Origin: Microbacterium sp.
Lineage (GTDB): Bacteria; Actinomycetota; Actinomycetes; Actinomycetales; Microbacteriaceae
Assembly: GCA_003248845.1 (NCBI GenBank)
Contig: QFPD01000040.1
Coordinates: 1-10,056, forward strand
Direction: 5' to 3'
Length of the DNA: 10,056 nucleotides
The translations under genes were made by a program, and so were the position numbers. The notes beneath the pieces are model-generated. The model was not told the origin of the DNA and searched no databases. It saw only the letters and a program-made list of their open reading frames with translations. How positions within the stretch are numbered: position 1 is the stretch's first letter; every line of letters starts with the position of its first letter. Shown here in pieces: positions 1-6,465 of this stretch.

Positions 1-1076
1 CCGGCGCGGACGGTCGCGCCGCGATCCACGGCATCCTTGACGAGCGCCGCCGTGCCCTCGACGGCCTTGCGGTCGATGAGCGGGCCGATCTGTACGCCCT
101 CCTCGGTGCCGCGGCCGATCTTCATGGCCTTGACGCGCTCCGAGACACGATCGGCGAACTCCTCCGCGACAGACGAATGCACGATGAAGCGGTTCGCCGC
201 CGTGCAGGCCTGCCCGATGTTGCGGAACTTCGCGGCCATCGCGCCGTCGACCGCCTTGTCGAGGTCGGCGTCGTCGAAGACGACGAACGGAGCGTTGCCG
301 CCGAGCTCCATCGACACCCGCAGCACGCCTTCGGCCGCCTGCGCGATGAGCTTCTTGCCGACGGGAGTCGACCCGGTGAACGAAAGCTTCCGCAGGCGCG
401 GGTCGGCGATGATCGGGCCCGACACCGCGGCCGACGTCGTCGTCGTCACGACGTTGACGACACCCGCCGGCAGGCCTGCCTCGACGAGCAGCTGCACGAA
501 CGCGAGGGTCGTGAGCGGCGTAAGCTCCGGCGGCTTGACGACGACGGTGCAGCCGGCGGCGAGCGCCGGGGCGATCTTGCGCGTCGCCATCGCGAGCGGG
601 AAGTTCCACGGCGTGATGAAGAAGCAGGGGCCGACGGGGCGCTGGCTCACGACCATGCGACCGGTGCCCTCGGGGTTCATGCCGTAACGGCCGGCGATGC
701 GCACCGCCTCCTCGCTGAACCAGCGCAGGAACTCGCCGCCGTACGTGACCTCCCCGCGCGCCTCGGCGAGCGGCTTGCCCATCTCGAGGGTCATGAGCAG
801 CGCGAACTCGTCGGCGCGCTCCTGCAGCAGGTCGAACGCTCGCCGCAGGATGTCGCTGCGCGTCCGCGCGGGCGTGGCCGCCCAGGCATCCTGTGCGGCG
901 ACCGCGGCGTCGAGGGCGCGGATGCCGTCCTCGGCGCTCGCGTCGGCGATCTCGACGAGGGTGTCACCGGTCGCGGGGTCCTGGACGGGGAACGTGCCGC
1001 GAGAGCCGTCCACCCACTCCCCTCCGATGAACAGACCTCGGGGGAGCTTCTCCAGCAGGGCGGTTTCGCTGATCAA
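1..1076 (-). CDS. gabD: NAD(P)+-dependent aldehyde dehydrogenase, succinate-semialdehyde dehydrogenase type (partial, C-terminus off the left edge)
   Basis: Cytosolic aldehyde dehydrogenase of the SSADH class, probably oxidising succinate semialdehyde to succinate in the last step of GABA breakdown. The 358 codons present cover about three quarters of a usual 450-490 aa enzyme. Visible landmarks are the cofactor-domain PWNFP (residues 156-160), FTGST, the general base Glu257 in MELGG, and the nucleophile Cys291 in GQACTAANR. The Glu-to-Cys spacing of 34 matches the family. The start is TTG, chosen because a perfect AAGGAGG lies 7 nt upstream and TTGA overlaps the permease stop by 4 nt; the N-terminus then reads MISETALLEKLPRGLF, typical of the class. 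It is the last visible gene of the gabT operon. Since the operon also makes 4-aminobutyraldehyde, the enzyme could serve that aldehyde instead or as well. The family is certain; the exact substrate is inferred from context. Confidence 0.88.
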   Translation of the reverse strand, partial: MISETALLEKLPRGLFIGGEWVDGSRGTFPVQDPATGDTLVEIADASAEDGIRALDAAVAAQDAWAATPARTRSDILRRAFDLLQERADEFALLMTLEMGKPLAEARGEVTYGGEFLRWFSEEAVRIAGRYGMNPEGTGRMVVSQRPVGPCFFITPWNFPLAMATRKIAPALAAGCTVVVKPPELTPLTTLAFVQLLVEAGLPAGVVNVVTTTTSAAVSGPIIADPRLRKLSFTGSTPVGKKLIAQAAEGVLRVSMELGGNAPFVVFDDADLDKAVDGAMAAKFRNIGQACTAANRFIVHSSVAEEFADRVSERVKAMKIGRGTEEGVQIGPLIDRKAVEGTAALVKDAVDRGATVRA

Positions 1077-2638
1077 CGTGCGGCCTCCTTCAGGCGACGG
1101 GTGCTGGCAGGAGCATCCTTACTCAGCGTCTCACCTCGGAAGAAGGCGGGGCGCTTGACGGACTGCCAGATCATGATGGCGATGCCGACCACGATGATCA
1201 GCATGCCGAGAACGAAGACGATGCCCACTCCTCCGACCGCCGCACCCGAGCCGTAGGCAGGATCCATCGAGTCGATGAGGGTCGTGAAGAAGAGGACCGC
1301 GAGGATGACGCCACCCACGAGCGGGAAGAGGAACGTGAAGAAGACGTTCCGCACCGAGTCGAACCACTGGCGACGGAAGTACCAGACGCAGGCGAACGCG
1401 GTGAGCCCGTAGTAGAAGCAGATCATCATGCCGAGGGTGAGGATCGTGTCCCACAGCGTGTTCTCGCTGACGACCCGCATGACGGCGTAGAACGCCGAGG
1501 CCACGATCGCCGAGGCGATCGTCGCGTAGCCGGGTGTGAAGAACCGCGGGCTGACCTTGGCGAAGGCCGGCGGCAGCGCCCCGTAGTGCCCCATCGACAG
1601 GAGCGTCCGGGCAGGCCCCACGAACGTCGACTGCAGCGAGGATGCGGAGCTCGTGAGTACGGCGAGCGACACGAGAAACGCGAGCGGTCCGAGGATCGGG
1701 CCGGAGAGGTGGAAGAAGACGTTCTCCTGAATGCCCTCGTTGCCGAGGCCGAGCTCGCCCGTTCCGACGCCGGCGTACATGATCATCGCGACGGCGAGCA
1801 GCAGGTAGAGGGCCACGATCGTGACGACCGTCAGGGTCGCGGCGCGCCCGGGGGTCTTCTCGGGGTCTTTCGTCTCCTCGTTCATCGTGAGGGTGACGTC
1901 CCACCCCCAGAAGATGAAGATCGACAGCGACAGCCCCGCCGCGAACGCGGAGAACGAGCTGACCGCGAACGGGTTGAACCAGGAGATGTCGAACGGCTGG
2001 AAATCGAAGCCGTCACCCGAGACCGCCTCCACGATCGCCGCGACGGCGAAGAAGACGAGCACGAGCACCTGGAAGCTCACGAGCACGTACTGCAGCTTCT
2101 GCGTCGTCTGCATGTCGCGGTACGAGATCCAGGTGGCGGCGAGCATGAACAGCAGGCACACCGCGATATTGATGACGGTGTTGGATGCCAGGTCGGCGAT
2201 CCCCTCGTTGCCCGTGACCTGCGAGATGAGCAGGAACAGGAAATCGACGGCGACGCCGGCGAGATTCGAGAGCACGAGGATCGTCGCGACGACGAGTCCC
2301 CATCCGGCCATCCAGCCGATCCACGGGCCGAACGCGCGGGTCGCCCACGTGAAGGACGTGCCCGCGTCGGGCATGCGATTGTTGAGCTCGCGGTAGCCGA
2401 ACGCGACCAACAGCATCGGGATGAAGCCGACGAGCACGATCGCGGGGATCTGCGCGCCGACGACGGATGCCGTGGGTCCGACCGCCGCCGTGAACGTGTA
2501 GGCCGGTGCGATGCAGGAGATGCCGATGACGACCGCCCCGATGAGGCCGATCGTGCCGGCGGAGAGGCCCTTGCTCGACAGGCCGCCGGTGGCGGGCTCC
2601 GGCGCGGCGGACGAGGGGGCGTGCTGCGGTGCGCTCAT
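1073..2638 (-). CDS. APC-superfamily amino acid/polyamine permease
   Basis: Integral membrane secondary transporter of 521 aa, the usual size for the APC family. About 12 hydrophobic segments are visible. The first (IGLIGAVVIGISCIAPAYTF) carries the broken, glycine-rich helix typical of APC carriers. The loop after TM6 holds NEETKDPEKTPGRAA, the conserved cytoplasmic APC motif. Neighbouring amine oxidase, gabT and gabD make putrescine, GABA or a related amine the likely substrate, imported with a cation; this is inferred from context. Start choice: ATG codons lie at 2641 and 2638. AAGGAG (2651-2646) is 7 nt from the second and 4 nt from the first, so 2638 is preferred, with 2641 (MMSAPQ) possible. 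Either start overlaps the stop of the upstream stress-protein gene. The stop TGA overlaps the TTG of the dehydrogenase. The frame stays open upstream to 2791, but that part is Arg-rich shadow sequence. Confidence 0.9.
   Translation of the reverse strand: MSAPQHAPSSAAPEPATGGLSSKGLSAGTIGLIGAVVIGISCIAPAYTFTAAVGPTASVVGAQIPAIVLVGFIPMLLVAFGYRELNNRMPDAGTSFTWATRAFGPWIGWMAGWGLVVATILVLSNLAGVAVDFLFLLISQVTGNEGIADLASNTVINIAVCLLFMLAATWISYRDMQTTQKLQYVLVSFQVLVLVFFAVAAIVEAVSGDGFDFQPFDISWFNPFAVSSFSAFAAGLSLSIFIFWGWDVTLTMNEETKDPEKTPGRAATLTVVTIVALYLLLAVAMIMYAGVGTGELGLGNEGIQENVFFHLSGPILGPLAFLVSLAVLTSSASSLQSTFVGPARTLLSMGHYGALPPAFAKVSPRFFTPGYATIASAIVASAFYAVMRVVSENTLWDTILTLGMMICFYYGLTAFACVWYFRRQWFDSVRNVFFTFLFPLVGGVILAVLFFTTLIDSMDPAYGSGAAVGGVGIVFVLGMLIIVVGIAIMIWQSVKRPAFFRGETLSKDAPASTRRLKEAAR
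1084..1090 (-). promoter_or_regulatory. Ribosome binding site for the TTG-started aldehyde dehydrogenase
   Basis: AAGGAGG on the minus strand, 7 nt before TTG at 1076-1074. It lies inside the last codons of the permease gene. It is the strongest Shine-Dalgarno in the operon and is what justifies a TTG start. Confidence 0.8.
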
Positions 2639-3522
2639 CATCGAGCTCCTTCGGCCTTGCGGGTGCGGGGAACGACGGCGACGGGAACGGTGATCTCCCG
2701 GAGCATCTTCGCGGCCGTCGACCCGAGGAAGAGGCGCCGCGGTTGCGCGAGCCGGCTCGAGCCGACGAGCACGATCTCGCCGCCCTGCCATTCGAGATGC
2801 GCGACGGCGTCTTCGATGCTCTCCCCCGCCGCGACGACGACGTCGGCGTCCAGACCCGCCGGCAGCTCCGCCTTGGCGGCGGCGAGCACCTCCTCGGCCT
2901 CCGTGGAACCCGCCAGCCGGATAGCTGCGGTGTCGGCCGTGGGCGGGAGGTCGACCGGCAGGAGCGACAGCAGTCGGACGGGAACCGACGCCGCCTGCGC
3001 CAGCGTCGCCGCGGCATCCATCAGCGCGTCGGCGCCCGGACGCGTGCCGATCGCGACCGTCACACGCGTGATCCCGGTCTCGGGTGCGACCTTGCGCGCG
3101 CCGCGCGGCACGAGGACGACGGGTACGTCCGAGGAGTGCAGCAGTTCGATCGTGGTCGTGCCGAGGCGGTGTCGACCGCGGGTCGCGCCGTCAGCCGCGC
3201 CCACCACGATGTACGCGGCATCCAGCGCGTCGGCGATCTCCACGAGACCTTCGGCGAACGACTCCGCCGCGCGCACGTGAGCGTGCGCCACCACCTCGGC
3301 GGGAATGCGGTCGATCGCCGCGGCGATCCACTGCTGCGCCTGAGCGTGGAGATACCGGTCGTAACCGGCATCCGGCGGGGTGATGACGCTGCGCGACTGG
3401 CTCGGCAGGATGATCGCGACGTCGAGGACGGCCCCGATCGCGGCAGCGAGACGCGCAGCGAACGCGACCGCGTCGCGCCCGGTCTTCGTCGCGGTGTAGC
3501 CGACGACGATGTGGGTCGTCAC
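2638..3522 (-). CDS. Universal stress protein with two tandem UspA domains
   Basis: A 294 aa cytosolic protein made of two Usp domains, about residues 1-142 and 151-287. Each begins with a hydrophobic beta strand (THIVVGYT; ITRVTVAIGT) and ends with the Usp signature region (GTTTIELLHSSDVPVVLVP; LGSTAAKMLREITVPVAVVP). The ATP-binding motif G-2x-G-9x-G-(S/T) is only near-canonical in the first domain (Gly108, Gly112, Gly121-Thr122). In the second it lacks the middle glycine (Gly254, Gly267-Ser268), so nucleotide binding may be limited to one half. Start: GTG at 3522, whose GTGA overlaps the amine oxidase stop; the Shine-Dalgarno is weak, so translation probably depends on coupling. The gene sits between amine oxidase and permease in the same operon. 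Its role there is unknown; a response to H2O2 or energy state, or control of the adjacent permease, are guesses. Confidence 0.9.
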   Translation of the reverse strand: MTTHIVVGYTATKTGRDAVAFAARLAAAIGAVLDVAIILPSQSRSVITPPDAGYDRYLHAQAQQWIAAAIDRIPAEVVAHAHVRAAESFAEGLVEIADALDAAYIVVGAADGATRGRHRLGTTTIELLHSSDVPVVLVPRGARKVAPETGITRVTVAIGTRPGADALMDAAATLAQAASVPVRLLSLLPVDLPPTADTAAIRLAGSTEAEEVLAAAKAELPAGLDADVVVAAGESIEDAVAHLEWQGGEIVLVGSSRLAQPRRLFLGSTAAKMLREITVPVAVVPRTRKAEGAR

Positions 3523-4949
3523 GACCCGGACCCGTCACCCGGGGCCGCGTCCTCGGTACGCGCCTCGAGGATCTGGGATGCCACGAGCCGTCCCATGCGG
3601 ATCGCACCGTCGACGTGCTGGTAGCCGGCGCCGGCGAGGTCGCTGCACGCGAGGTGGATCGGTCCGATCGCTTCGCGCAGGTGCGCACCGTAACGCGAGA
3701 GGCCGCCGAGGTCGAAGCTCGCGGCGTACGCTCCGCGGGTCCATTCCTCGCTCCCCCAGTCGCTCTCGAAGTAGACGACCGGGTTCTTCGCCTCGGGACC
3801 GTAGTAGTGCGAAAGCGACTCGAGGATGCGCTCCTTGCGCTCTTCGGCGGACAGCGCGAATACGCCGTCGGCGTTCAGGTCGCTGACGAATCCGACGAGC
3901 GTGCCGCGCTCGTCGCCGTGGTTGGTGTTGTCGTACGCCTCGTGCGACAACTCGTACGGGCTGAACGCCGTCCCCGACAGACCCTGCTCGCGCCAGAAGG
4001 GACGGTCGTAGACGGCGTGCACCTTGATGACGAAACCCATCGAGATGTGCTGGTGCATCTGGTGCTGCAGGCGGGGAAGTGCCGGTACGAACGAGATGCG
4101 GTCGTAGAGCACCGGCGCGAGGGCGAGGATCGCCTGGCGCGCCCGCACGGTGAGACCGGCGCCACCCGTCGTCGCGGCGCCCGTCACGCCCGTCGTCGGC
4201 GCCGTGGTGACCGTGACCCCGTCATCCGACCATTCGAGCGTGCGCACGGCTTGGCTGAGGAACACGTCGTCGCCGAGCCGCTCAGCGAGGAGGATCGGCA
4301 CCTGCTGCAAGCCGCCCACGACGCGCTTGTCGAGGATGAAATCGGCGTCGACGAGGTGCGAATAGCTGCCGGCGGATGCCGCCATCAGGAGCGACTCGAG
4401 CAGCGAGATCGCGTGCGTCGGCTTCGTCAGCATCGCGGAGCCGGTCGCGAAGGCGAGGTTGCGCACCGCCTCGTCGTCGTCGGTCTGCTGGCGGAGCCAC
4501 GCGTCCCACGAGACGGCATCCCACTCGGCGGCCTTCGGGTGGGCCCAGGGACGGTCCGGATCGATCTCGGCGACCATCGCGTCGAGCATCTCGGTGACCC
4601 GAGCGATCGCCTCCTCGGTCTCGGGCGCGACCGGGAACATCTCCCCCGTGAAGCGGTGCGCGACTCCGTCGGGGCCGACGTAGACGCTGTCACCCTCGCG
4701 GTAGCGACTGAAGGTGTCGAGGCCGAGCTCGTCGACCGTCTCGATGAGCGCGGTCTGGTCGGGAGAGATCCACTGCCCGCCGATCTCGAGCATCGCGCCG
4801 TCGATGACGTCGGTCCACAGTCGTCCGCCGACGCGGTCGCGCGCTTCGAGCACCGCGACCGACAGGCCCGCCTTCTTGAGCTCGTTCGCGGCCGTGAGGC
4901 CTGCGGCCCCTGCTCCGACGATGACGACGTCTCGGGTGATCTCGGTCAT
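3519..4949 (-). CDS. Flavin monoamine oxidase, putrescine-oxidase type
   Basis: FAD-dependent amine oxidase of 476 aa. It would oxidise a primary amine to an aldehyde with release of NH3 and H2O2; putrescine to 4-aminobutyraldehyde is the likely reaction here. The N-terminus has the dinucleotide fold VGAGAAG (11-17), the ribose-binding acid Glu35 and GGR (41-43). The C-terminus has YQHVDGAIRMG (443-453), the second FAD-binding segment. At the site where MAO-A/B carry the flavin-linking Cys (GGCY) this protein reads TRGAY (404-408), so FAD should be non-covalent, as in bacterial putrescine oxidases. Glu333 in FSPYELSHEAYDNTN is a candidate anchor for the distal amine of a diamine (not aligned). 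Residues about 249-266 form a Thr/Gly/Ala-rich insertion. AAGGAG 4 nt upstream supports ATG at 4949; gabT ends 36 nt upstream. The family is firm and the substrate inferred; tyramine or another monoamine is possible. Confidence 0.88.
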   Translation of the reverse strand: MTEITRDVVIVGAGAAGLTAANELKKAGLSVAVLEARDRVGGRLWTDVIDGAMLEIGGQWISPDQTALIETVDELGLDTFSRYREGDSVYVGPDGVAHRFTGEMFPVAPETEEAIARVTEMLDAMVAEIDPDRPWAHPKAAEWDAVSWDAWLRQQTDDDEAVRNLAFATGSAMLTKPTHAISLLESLLMAASAGSYSHLVDADFILDKRVVGGLQQVPILLAERLGDDVFLSQAVRTLEWSDDGVTVTTAPTTGVTGAATTGGAGLTVRARQAILALAPVLYDRISFVPALPRLQHQMHQHISMGFVIKVHAVYDRPFWREQGLSGTAFSPYELSHEAYDNTNHGDERGTLVGFVSDLNADGVFALSAEERKERILESLSHYYGPEAKNPVVYFESDWGSEEWTRGAYAASFDLGGLSRYGAHLREAIGPIHLACSDLAGAGYQHVDGAIRMGRLVASQILEARTEDAAPGDGSGS

Positions 4950-4953
4950 GTCA

Positions 4954-4959
4954 CTCCTT
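4954..4959 (-). promoter_or_regulatory. Ribosome binding site of the amine oxidase gene
   Basis: AAGGAG on the minus strand, 4 nt before ATG 4949-4947. It lies in the 36-nt gap after gabT, the only real gap between genes of the operon. Confidence 0.7.
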
Positions 4960-4985
4960 CGTGGGTGCCGGTGGACGGCGCGCGG

Positions 4986-6335
4986 TCAGTGGGAAGCCAG
5001 TGCGGCGGCGACGACGTCGAGGCCCTCGTGCAGCAGGTGGTCGGGCATCGACAGGGGCGGGAGGAACCGGATGACGTTGCCGTACGTGCCGCACGTCAAC
5101 ACGATGACACCCTCCGCGATCGCCGCCTTCGCGACGGCGGCGGTCAGGGCCGCGTCCGGGGCTCCGGTCGCGGGATCGACGAACTCGGCCGCGACCATCG
5201 CGCCGCGTCCGCGCACGTCACCGATGCGCGCGTCGTCCGCCTGCAACGCCGCGAGCCGGGAGCGGAGGATCTCTCCCAGCTCCTCCGCGCGGGCGACGAG
5301 GCCATCGTTCTCGAAGGCGTCGATGGATGCCACCGCCGCCGCGCACGCGACGGGGTTGCCGCCGTACGTGCCGCCGAGGCCGCCGCCGTGGGTGGCATCC
5401 ATGATCTCGGCGCGGCCCGTGACCGCCGCCAAGGGCATGCCCCCCGCAATGCCCTTGGCGGTGGTGATCAGGTCGGGAACGATGCCGAACAGCTCACTCG
5501 CGAACATCGCACCCGTGCGCGCGAAACCGGTCTGCACCTCGTCGGCGATGAAGACGACGCCGTTCTCGCGACACCAGTCGACGATCGCCGGGAGGAACCC
5601 GTCGGCCGGGACGATGAAACCGCCCTCGCCCTGGATGGGCTCGATGATGACGGCGGCGAGATTGTCGGCGCCGATCTGCTTCTCGATCGTCGAGATCGCC
5701 TTGGCCGCCGCCTCCGGCCCGGAGAGCCGGTCGCGGAACGGGTACGAGGCGGCGACGCGGTAGACCTCGGAGGCGAACGGACCGAAGCCGCTCTTGTAGG
5801 GCATCGACTTGGCCGTCAGCGCCATCGTGAGGTTCGTGCGGCCGTGGTACGCGTGGTCGAACGCGACGACGGCCTGCTTGCCGGTGAACTTGCGCGCGAT
5901 CTTGACGGCGTTCTCGACCGCTTCGGCGCCGGAGTTGAACAGGGCCGACTTCTTCTCGTGGTCGCCCGGAGTCAGGCGGTTGAGGCGCTCTGCGACGGCG
6001 ACGTAGGACTCGTACGGCGAGATCATGAAGCACGTGTGCGTGAACTGCGCGACGGCATCCTGCACGGCCCGTACGACGGCGGGGTGCGCGTTGCCGACGC
6101 TCGTCACGGCGATGCCCGAACCGAGGTCGATGAGCGAGTTGCCGTCGGCGTCGACGACGACGCCGCCGCCGGCCGCGACGGCCTCGATGGGTACGGTGTG
6201 CGAGACGCCGGCCGAGACGGCGGCGGCCTTGCGCGCGAGGAGCTCCTGCGAACGCGGGCCGGGGATGGCGGTGACGAGGGAACGCTGCTGCGGAAGGCGG
6301 GGTCCGCCGAGGAGGGTGGTCGACATCGAGCTCAT
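4986..6335 (-). CDS. gabT: 4-aminobutyrate aminotransferase (PLP-dependent)
   Basis: Class III (fold type I) aminotransferase of 449 aa. It transfers the amino group of GABA to 2-oxoglutarate, giving succinate semialdehyde and glutamate in the cytosol. Key features in order: GSGIAVTSVGNAHP (72-85), the phosphate-binding NSGAEAVENAVKIAR (134-148), AYHGRT (162-167), IIEPIQGEGG (230-239), Asp265 in IADEVQTGFARTG (pairs with the PLP ring nitrogen), the Schiff-base Lys294 in TTAKGIAGGMPL, and TYGGNPVACAAA (323-334). These match GabT-type enzymes; a 5-aminovalerate or other omega-amine preference cannot be excluded. Start: ATG at 6335 (MSSMSTT) is preferred. It has no Shine-Dalgarno, but a -10-like TACGCT lies 7 nt before it, which fits a leaderless message; ATG at 6326 is the alternative. 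First gene of the operon, divergent from the PucR-type regulator. The frame remains open to 6782, but that extension overlaps the regulator and is not credible. Confidence 0.92.
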   Translation of the reverse strand: MSSMSTTLLGGPRLPQQRSLVTAIPGPRSQELLARKAAAVSAGVSHTVPIEAVAAGGGVVVDADGNSLIDLGSGIAVTSVGNAHPAVVRAVQDAVAQFTHTCFMISPYESYVAVAERLNRLTPGDHEKKSALFNSGAEAVENAVKIARKFTGKQAVVAFDHAYHGRTNLTMALTAKSMPYKSGFGPFASEVYRVAASYPFRDRLSGPEAAAKAISTIEKQIGADNLAAVIIEPIQGEGGFIVPADGFLPAIVDWCRENGVVFIADEVQTGFARTGAMFASELFGIVPDLITTAKGIAGGMPLAAVTGRAEIMDATHGGGLGGTYGGNPVACAAAVASIDAFENDGLVARAEELGEILRSRLAALQADDARIGDVRGRGAMVAAEFVDPATGAPDAALTAAVAKAAIAEGVIVLTCGTYGNVIRFLPPLSMPDHLLHEGLDVVAAALASH

Positions 6336-6342
6336 GATGGGG

Positions 6343-6348
6343 AGCGTA
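6343..6348 (-). promoter_or_regulatory. Candidate -10 element of a leaderless gabT promoter
   Basis: TACGCT on the minus strand fits the actinobacterial TAnnnT consensus. It ends 7 nt before the A of the gabT ATG, so transcription would begin at the start codon. The sequence 17-18 nt further upstream (TGTGTG/ATGTGT) is a poor -35, as expected for an activator-dependent promoter. Inference only. Confidence 0.4.
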
Positions 6349-6373
6349 GGCGCGGGCGGAGACGCCACACATC

Positions 6374-6417
6374 CACCGCGGTGTACATTCTGAAGACAAC
6401 GAAGTACACGGTGTACA
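6374..6417. promoter_or_regulatory. Candidate operator: CGGTGTACA direct repeats with palindromes, between gabT and the PucR-type regulator
   Basis: CGGTGTACA occurs at 6379-6387 and again at 6409-6417, exactly 30 bp apart (about three helical turns). The second copy is the right half of a perfect 13-bp palindrome, GTACACGGTGTAC (6404-6416). The first overlaps a 10-bp palindrome, CACCGCGGTG (6374-6383). Counting from a gabT start site at 6335, the copies lie at -44 to -52 and -74 to -82, immediately upstream of the -35 region. The natural candidate ligand is the PucR-type regulator encoded next door. The repeats are seen directly; the binding protein is inferred. Confidence 0.6.
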
Positions 6418-6433
6418 GCTCGCCGTGACCAGG

Positions 6434-6458
6434 CCGGAACAGACCGGAACAGATCGGA
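6434..6458 (+). repeat. 10-bp tandem repeat (CCGGAACAGA x2, plus a partial third) in the regulator leader
   Basis: CCGGAACAGA is present at 6434-6443 and 6444-6453, followed by a degenerate partial copy TCGGA (6454-6458), directly before the start of the PucR-type gene. It could be a regulator half-site array near the regulator's own promoter, or a chance slippage repeat. No good Shine-Dalgarno is seen for the gene. Confidence 0.5.
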
Positions 6459-6465
6459 CGTGCGG

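Noticed and set aside
177..1256. A 359-codon plus-strand open frame opposite the aldehyde dehydrogenase
   Set aside because: Shadow frame; the minus strand has intact aldehyde dehydrogenase motifs throughout.
2642..2791. N-terminal extension of the permease up to 2791
   Set aside because: Arg-rich and entirely within the Usp coding region; AAGGAG points to the start at 2638 (or 2641).
1586..3280. A 564-codon plus-strand open frame opposite permease and Usp
   Set aside because: Arg/Asp/Glu-rich shadow of the real minus-strand genes, with no recognisable motif.
3615..6428. A 937-codon open frame on the plus strand opposite amine oxidase and gabT
   Set aside because: It is antisense to two clearly recognised enzymes, is made mostly of Arg, Asp, Glu, Val and Gly as GC-rich shadow frames are, and shows no domain.
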